A DNA stretch of 64,000 bases, from contig NZ_JBHSCW010000003.1 in the NCBI RefSeq assembly GCF_042651425.1, positions 620,001-684,000 on the forward strand. Direction: 5' to 3'. Under the pieces are notes generated by a model that was given only the letters and a program-made list of their open reading frames with translations, was not told where the DNA came from and did not search any database. Source of the stretch: Fodinicurvata halophila (lineage in GTDB: Bacteria > Pseudomonadota > Alphaproteobacteria > Kiloniellales > DSM-21159). The translations under genes were made by a program, and so were the position numbers. Position 1 is the stretch's first letter. Each line of letters starts with the position of its first letter. This document shows positions 59,387-64,000 of this stretch, piece by piece.

Positions 59387-60109
59387 ATGCTCACCAAAAA
59401 GCAGCATGAACTTTTGCTTTTCCTGCATCGCCATTTGAATGAGCATGGGGTTTCTCCTTCTTTCGATGAGATGAAGGAGGCGCTGGGCCTCAAGTCGAAA
59501 TCCGGCATTCATCGCCTTATCAGTGGCCTAGAGGAACGCAACTTCATCCGGCGGCTGCCGCATCGTGCCCGCGCCATCGAGATCCTGCGCCTGCCCGGAG
59601 AGATGAACCTGGCAGCCGGCGGCTTCTCACCCAGTGTCATCGAAGGGGGACGCCAGGAAACTGCGGCCACACGGCCCCAGCTCGATGAAGCAATGCTTGC
59701 GGCAAAGACAACGGAAGGAAAGGGGGAAGCCTCATCCCTGCCGCTCTACGGCAAGATTGCAGCGGGCACTCCCATAGAAGCCCTTCGCGACCCCGACAGC
59801 TATACGGAAGTGCCACAGACCCTTCTGGGTCATGGTGAATACTATGCTCTTCTCGTCGAAGGCGATTCCATGATCGATGCCGGGATACTCGACGGCGACA
59901 CCGTGATCATCGAGGTTACGGACCGTGCGGCGAACGGCGAAATAGTCGTCGCCCTGGTCGATAACGAAGAGGTTACGCTGAAACGCCTGCGACAACGACA
60001 AGGCGCCATTGCCCTCGAGCCCGCCAACGTGAATTTCGAAACCCGCCTCTTTCCCCCGGACCGCGTGCAGATACAGGGCCGGCTGGCTGGCCTGATCCGC
60101 AAGTACTGA
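59387..60109 (+). CDS. lexA: SOS repressor LexA
   Basis: A 240-residue LexA with an N-terminal winged helix (LTKKQHELLLFLHRHLNEHGVSPSFDEMKEALGLKSKSGIHRLI) and an extended linker common in alphaproteobacteria. The C-terminal S24 peptidase has the GKIAAGTPIEA cleavage-site Ala-Gly, catalytic Ser in VEGDSMIDAGI and Lys in ALVDNEEVTLKRL. It represses DNA-damage genes and itself through the SOS box in its promoter. Ends 1 bp from the convergent comEC stop. Confidence 0.96.
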   Translation: MLTKKQHELLLFLHRHLNEHGVSPSFDEMKEALGLKSKSGIHRLISGLEERNFIRRLPHRARAIEILRLPGEMNLAAGGFSPSVIEGGRQETAATRPQLDEAMLAAKTTEGKGEASSLPLYGKIAAGTPIEALRDPDSYTEVPQTLLGHGEYYALLVEGDSMIDAGILDGDTVIIEVTDRAANGEIVVALVDNEEVTLKRLRQRQGAIALEPANVNFETRLFPPDRVQIQGRLAGLIRKY

Positions 60110-60110
60110 C

Positions 60111-62246
60111 TCATTGCGGTCGATTTCGGTAGGGATTCCAGGGTCTGTCTCCCTGCCATTTCCTGACACTCAGGGACCGAATTCCCTTCTCGTTCAACCA
60201 AAAGGCGTATCCGCCATTTCGCCAGAGATCGAGGCGCGTCAGGGTGACGCCATCGAGCTTCCGGGATCTGCAGGTCGCTGGCATATCCTTCAGCGTGATC
60301 AGGATATCCGCGGACAGGCAATCTTCAACCATAGCCTGAACCGTGTGTGCAAGCGCGACCTCTGTCCCGGCTTTGCGATACAGGCAGCCGAGATCGTCGC
60401 AGGAGAGCCAGTCTCCCTTCTGAGTGCCCGTGTCCGGCCAGCGAAGCGGCACGTCCTGGGCCCGGCGTTCCAGCCATTGCCCTGAAGAAAAGCGCGCCTT
60501 TCTAAGGTCCGACAGTGCCAGCTGCCCTTGGGGATCAGCCACTGCAATCACTTCGAAGCCTTCCGACACAAGGATGTCCGGCGGGTCGGCCATCACAGGC
60601 GTGCCAAGCCCGATCGCAAAGACTGGTAGTCCCACAAAGCGCCAGGACTGCCCCCATAGGCAAAGCCAGAGTCCTCCGCCGACACACAATAACAAGCCCC
60701 ACAGGGGCATTTGCGGAACCAGCAGGCGCGCCTGAGGCAATGAGGAGATGTAGTGTGCCACATCGAGTACCAGGTCCACTCCCGCCCCCATCAAGGGGAG
60801 AAGCTGCTCGGCAAGGTTTAGGGGAGTGGCCAGCAGTACCAACAGGGCGGCCGGCATAACCCAAAACGCGGTCAGGGGAACTGCGACCAGATTGGCGAGT
60901 AGTCCGTAACTGGCAAGGCCATTGAAGTGATAGAGTGCGAAGGGCGCTGTTGCGAGTGTGGCTATGACCGTGGTGATTCCAACGCCCAGGAAGTAGCCGG
61001 AGACTTTCTGCAACCTTCCTCGAGCATCCTGGTCACTCCCGGAAGAGGCTTTTCTCTCGCGCAGTATCTCGTAACCCGCCACGAGACCTGTCACGGCAGC
61101 GAACGACATCTGGAAACTTGCCCCAAGCAGGCTTTCCGGGGACAAAACCAGGACAAGCAGGGCCGCCAGGCCGACCAGGCGCAGCGTCAAGGCGGTTCTG
61201 TCCAGAAGCACCGCAAGCAGTACCAGTCCTGTCATGATGAACGCGCGCTGGGTTGGGATCGTGGCTCCGGCCAGAAAGAGATAGCAGAAAGCCATGGCCA
61301 GGGCACAGCATGCGGCAATCTTCTTGACCGGCCAGCGCAGTGCAACAGCAGGCCAGAGACACAGGAACGCCCGCACCACGAAAAAGCTCGTCCCGGCAAT
61401 CAATCCCAGATGCAAGCCGGAAATGGCCAGCAGATGAGCCAGGCCCGAGTGGCGCATGGCTTCGTTCGTCGCCTCGGAGATTGCGCCCCGTTGGCCGGTC
61501 AGCAAAGCGGCCGTGACAGCCCCCGTCTGCCCCGGCAATTCGGAAAGGGCCGTGTCCGCCAGCAACTGCCGCTGTTCGTTCCACCAGCCTTGCCATGTAT
61601 CCTGCAGCCGGCGCCCTCTGGAAAAGACCTGCTCAGTCGAAACTTGCGAGGTCACAACGTCAGGTGGCCCGTAAGTGAAACCAACCGCCCCGATCTGCTT
61701 GAAGTAGGCGTTGCGGGCGAAATCGTAATCACCGGGAACAGCGGCCGGCGGGGGCGGTGCGAGAGACGCCAGGGCATTTACCCGGCTGCCGGTGTCCAGT
61801 TGCGGAATGTCACCGCGACTAACCAGCCGTAGATAGTGCGGGTACATCTTTTCTTCGAGCCCCTCAATGCTTTGAGGTTTCAGCAACAGGCGAACGCCCC
61901 CGGCGACAGGCTCCAGGGCAATGACCTCCGCCACCAGGGACACGGCCGCCATTTCCTTTTCCAGAACCGGAGCAGCGACCATGTGCGTTCGCACCTGGGC
62001 AAGATGGAAGCCCAGCACAATCATCATCAGCATGAAGACAGGATAGGCTGGCTGCCAGCGTTGCCGGCGTCCGAGCATCAGGGCAATCCCCGTAGCCGGC
62101 AGTGTGACGGCAAACAGATACGGCCAGGGTTCGAAGGGAAGCGAAAAATACAAAGCGATCCCGGATCCCAGTCCGACAACCAGCCATAGCCCCCAACGCT
62201 CACGCTCTTCGGCCAGGAAGTGCTGGAACAGGAGAACTGCTTTCAA
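60111..62246 (-). CDS. comEC: ComEC/Rec2-family DNA uptake channel protein
   Basis: A 711-residue membrane protein with N-terminal helices, a DUF4131/OB region (about 85-180) and the Competence domain (SGLAHLLAISGLHLGLIAGT, about 265 on, with about nine helices). The C-terminal part (about 530-711) sits where ComEC proteins usually carry a metallo-beta-lactamase nuclease domain, but no HxHxDH motif is present, so any nuclease activity there is probably lost. It would form the inner-membrane channel for single-stranded DNA uptake. Adjacent to lexA as in many relatives. Confidence 0.88.
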   Translation of the reverse strand: MKAVLLFQHFLAEERERWGLWLVVGLGSGIALYFSLPFEPWPYLFAVTLPATGIALMLGRRQRWQPAYPVFMLMMIVLGFHLAQVRTHMVAAPVLEKEMAAVSLVAEVIALEPVAGGVRLLLKPQSIEGLEEKMYPHYLRLVSRGDIPQLDTGSRVNALASLAPPPPAAVPGDYDFARNAYFKQIGAVGFTYGPPDVVTSQVSTEQVFSRGRRLQDTWQGWWNEQRQLLADTALSELPGQTGAVTAALLTGQRGAISEATNEAMRHSGLAHLLAISGLHLGLIAGTSFFVVRAFLCLWPAVALRWPVKKIAACCALAMAFCYLFLAGATIPTQRAFIMTGLVLLAVLLDRTALTLRLVGLAALLVLVLSPESLLGASFQMSFAAVTGLVAGYEILRERKASSGSDQDARGRLQKVSGYFLGVGITTVIATLATAPFALYHFNGLASYGLLANLVAVPLTAFWVMPAALLVLLATPLNLAEQLLPLMGAGVDLVLDVAHYISSLPQARLLVPQMPLWGLLLCVGGGLWLCLWGQSWRFVGLPVFAIGLGTPVMADPPDILVSEGFEVIAVADPQGQLALSDLRKARFSSGQWLERRAQDVPLRWPDTGTQKGDWLSCDDLGCLYRKAGTEVALAHTVQAMVEDCLSADILITLKDMPATCRSRKLDGVTLTRLDLWRNGGYAFWLNEKGIRSLSVRKWQGDRPWNPYRNRPQ

Positions 62247-62458
62247 GACTGGCCTCTAAGCTTGGGAAAGCCGGGAATTGACGAAACTTAGCTCTTTTGC
62301 AACCTTAATATGTGAGTGTTGCTTTGTTCAACTTAAAACCCCTATAGATAACAGACTGATCCTGTCGCGTGCGTCGGGAGAAGAGATGTGCTAGACAGCG
62401 CGCACGTGATTTCCTCCGGCTTTGTTTTGTACTGAATTCAAGGGATTTCGGTTCGTAT

Positions 62459-63877
62459 ATGACTGTCGTGACACGCTTTGCCCCCTCCCCAACTGGCTTT
62501 CTGCATATTGGTGGGGCGCGTACAGCACTTTTCAACTGGCTTTATGCGCGACATCACAACGGCTCCTTTCTCCTGCGCATCGAAGACACGGATCGCAAGA
62601 GATCAACCGAGCCGGCAATCCAGGCAATTCTGGATGGACTGCAATGGCTCGGCCTCGATTGGGATGAGCCCCCTGTCTATCAGTCGGTGCGTGCCGAACG
62701 TCATGCCGAGGTAGCCCGTGCCCTCCTGGAGGTCGATCAGGCCTATTATTGCTATGCCTCGCAGGAGGAACTGGAGGAAATGCGTCAGAAGGCCAAGCAG
62801 GAAGGCCGTCCTATGCGCTACGACGGCCGTTGGCGTGATCGCGATCCTTCGGAAGCCCCATCCGGCGTTCCTCCCGTGGTTCGACTCAAGGCCCCGCAGG
62901 AGGGCGAAACCATTATCAAGGACGAGGTGCAGGGCAAGGTCCGCGTCGCGAACGAGCAGCTCGATGACATGGTGCTCTTGCGTGCCGATGGCTCACCAAC
63001 CTACATGCTTTCCGTCGTGGTCGACGATCATGACATGGGGATAACTCATGTTATCCGGGGAGATGACCATCTGACGAACGCCTTCCGTCAAACCCAGCTA
63101 TACCGTGCAATTGGCTGGGAGCCGCCAATCTTTGCCCACATTCCCCTGATCCACGGACCCGACGGGGCCAAGATGTCAAAGAGGCATGGTGCCCTGGGAG
63201 TGGAGACCTACAGGGAAATGGGCTTCCTGCCCGAAGCCTTGCGCAACTATCTCCTGCGTCTCGGCTGGGCGCACGGCGACGAAGAGGTCATTCCGACGGA
63301 ACAGGCGATCGAATGGTTTGACCTCGATGCGGTTGGACGTTCCGCCGCGCGCTTCGATTTCGCCAAGCTGACCAACCTGAACGGGCATTACCTGAAGGAA
63401 GCCGATGCAGCCCGTCTCGTGGATATCCTCTGCTCGGAGTTCTATTCAGAGGTTTCCCAGGTCGGTCGTGACCGTCTCCTGGCCGGAATGGAGGGGTTGA
63501 AGCCGCGCGCGAAGACCATGCAGGAACTGGCTGATTTGGGGCGCTTCTATATCCTCGCGCGCCCCCTCGAATTCGATGAGAAGGCGCAGCGTTTGCTTGC
63601 CAAGGGCGGAGCCGAATTGCTGGATGCTCTGATAGATGCCCTGCAAAACCTCGAGGAGTGGACTGAAGAGGTGATCGAAAATCGGGTGCGGCAACTGGCA
63701 GAAGAGCGAGAGCTGAAGCTGGGCACAGTCGCTCAACCATTGAGGGCGGCATTGACGGGGTCCAGCGTGTCACCAGGAATATTTGAGGTCGCCGCCGTTC
63801 TGGGACGCGAGGAAGCCCTCGGACGTCTCAGGGATGCACGCGAGCGCATGGAGAATTTCACTGTCGCTGCGGATTGA
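62459..63877 (+). CDS. gltX: Glutamate-tRNA ligase
   Basis: Class I aminoacyl-tRNA synthetase of 472 residues. It has TRFAPSPTGFLHIGGARTALFNWLYARH with the HIGH-type HIGG, RIEDTDRKRS, IRGDDHLTN-like VIRGDDHLTNAFRQ, and the KMSK loop AKMSKRHGALG. ATG 62459 gives the usual N-terminus. It stands divergent to comEC with a 212-bp shared spacer that I could not resolve into clear promoters. Some alphaproteobacteria have two gltX copies, one of which charges tRNA-Gln with Glu. Confidence 0.95.
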   Translation: MTVVTRFAPSPTGFLHIGGARTALFNWLYARHHNGSFLLRIEDTDRKRSTEPAIQAILDGLQWLGLDWDEPPVYQSVRAERHAEVARALLEVDQAYYCYASQEELEEMRQKAKQEGRPMRYDGRWRDRDPSEAPSGVPPVVRLKAPQEGETIIKDEVQGKVRVANEQLDDMVLLRADGSPTYMLSVVVDDHDMGITHVIRGDDHLTNAFRQTQLYRAIGWEPPIFAHIPLIHGPDGAKMSKRHGALGVETYREMGFLPEALRNYLLRLGWAHGDEEVIPTEQAIEWFDLDAVGRSAARFDFAKLTNLNGHYLKEADAARLVDILCSEFYSEVSQVGRDRLLAGMEGLKPRAKTMQELADLGRFYILARPLEFDEKAQRLLAKGGAELLDALIDALQNLEEWTEEVIENRVRQLAEERELKLGTVAQPLRAALTGSSVSPGIFEVAAVLGREEALGRLRDARERMENFTVAAD

Positions 63878-63961
63878 TCGGCCTTCGAACCGGGCTTATG
63901 CTGCAGCGCAATAGCCCGGCCAGAGAGAAATGGACCACAGCCTGTACACAAGGAATGCAAG

Positions 63962-64000
63962 ATGACCAAAGCGAACAGCGAAAACGGCGAGAATACGGTC
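63962..64000 (+). CDS. gltA: First 13 codons of next gene, probably citrate synthase
   Basis: An ATG at 63962 opens MTKANSENGENTV and runs off the window. It has ACAAGGA about 10 nt upstream. Too little is present to identify it by sequence; citrate synthase is proposed only because gltA commonly follows gltX in alphaproteobacteria. Confidence 0.4.
   Translation, partial: MTKANSENGENTV

Noticed and set aside
63890..63919. Hairpin CCGGGCT...AGCCCGG after gltX as a terminator
   Set aside because: The stem is good but no T run follows on the plus strand, so I could not support termination.
1..64000. CRISPR arrays, insertion sequences, prophage genes, integrases or rRNA operon
   Set aside because: No regularly spaced repeats, transposase or integrase motifs, phage structural genes or rRNA sequence were seen while reading both strands.

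Overview
The window is a gene-dense, fairly GC-rich stretch of an alphaproteobacterial chromosome, probably from a Rhodospirillales-like lineage. Four things support this: a LexA operator of the GTTC-N7-GTTC type in front of lexA; the gene strings trpG-trpD-trpC-moaC-moeA and lexA-comEC-gltX; the order hom-glpX-recJ; and an NDUFS4-type complex I accessory protein, which is typical of alphaproteobacteria. I see no insertion sequence, prophage, plasmid backbone or CRISPR array.

Layout. 1-4.7 kb: the 3' end of trpE; a three-gene string of amidoligase, C26 glutamine amidotransferase and TVP38-type membrane protein; a divergent polysaccharide deacetylase; and a CueR-type regulator. 4.9-9.0 kb: trpGDC-moaC-moeA, tightly overlapping. 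9.0-22.3 kb: a molybdenum hydroxylase locus (coxG, coxS-L-M, coxD, coxE, a split XdhC pair, and a fused molybdopterin-binding/NTP-transferase protein). Its large subunit carries the form II AYRGAGR signature, and a complete ydbH-ynbE-ydbL cell-envelope cassette sits in the middle of the locus. 22.3-29.6 kb: an OmpA-family protein, a gene-free AT-richer stretch, tRNA-Glu, then hom-glpX-recJ-DUF1194 and an OmpA-like lipoprotein. 29.8-32.2 kb: class I PHA synthase overlapping an EF-hand protein. 32.2-40.4 kb (mostly minus strand): a degenerate HPt/receiver protein, gamma-carbonic anhydrase, argC, rpsI-rplM, a DJ-1/PfpI protein, a thioesterase, an extensin-like lipoprotein, an alpha/beta hydrolase and malonyl-CoA decarboxylase. 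40.5-47.4 kb: proline racemase-family enzyme, penicillin acylase-family enzyme and threonine ammonia-lyase in one run; two small proteins (one CigR-like); an orphan glycosyltransferase-like protein; tRNA-Arg, the complex I accessory protein and tRNA-Pro. 47.5-51.4 kb: prfC, an O-methyltransferase, DUF192 and a histone-deacetylase-family protein. 51.5-53.2 kb: a TPP riboswitch ahead of an ABC ATPase and permease, probably for a thiamine precursor. 53.3-59.3 kb: a six-gene Mrp antiporter operon with fused A and B subunits. 59.3-64 kb: lexA, comEC, gltX and the first codons of the next gene, probably gltA.

How the parts fit. moaC and moeA make molybdopterin cofactor, and the adjacent cox locus both uses it (CoxL) and carries dedicated cofactor maturation and insertion factors (CoxD, CoxE, XdhC pair, MocA-like fusion). 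trpE stands apart from trpGDC, and moeA is about 50 kb from lexA although the two adjoin in many alphaproteobacteria. The interior of the window therefore looks like rearranged or inserted chromosomal material. The strongest candidates for undescribed biology are the amidoligase/amidotransferase/TVP38 string, the cox locus interrupted by an envelope lipid-transport cassette, and an HPt-receiver protein lacking both phospho-acceptor residues.
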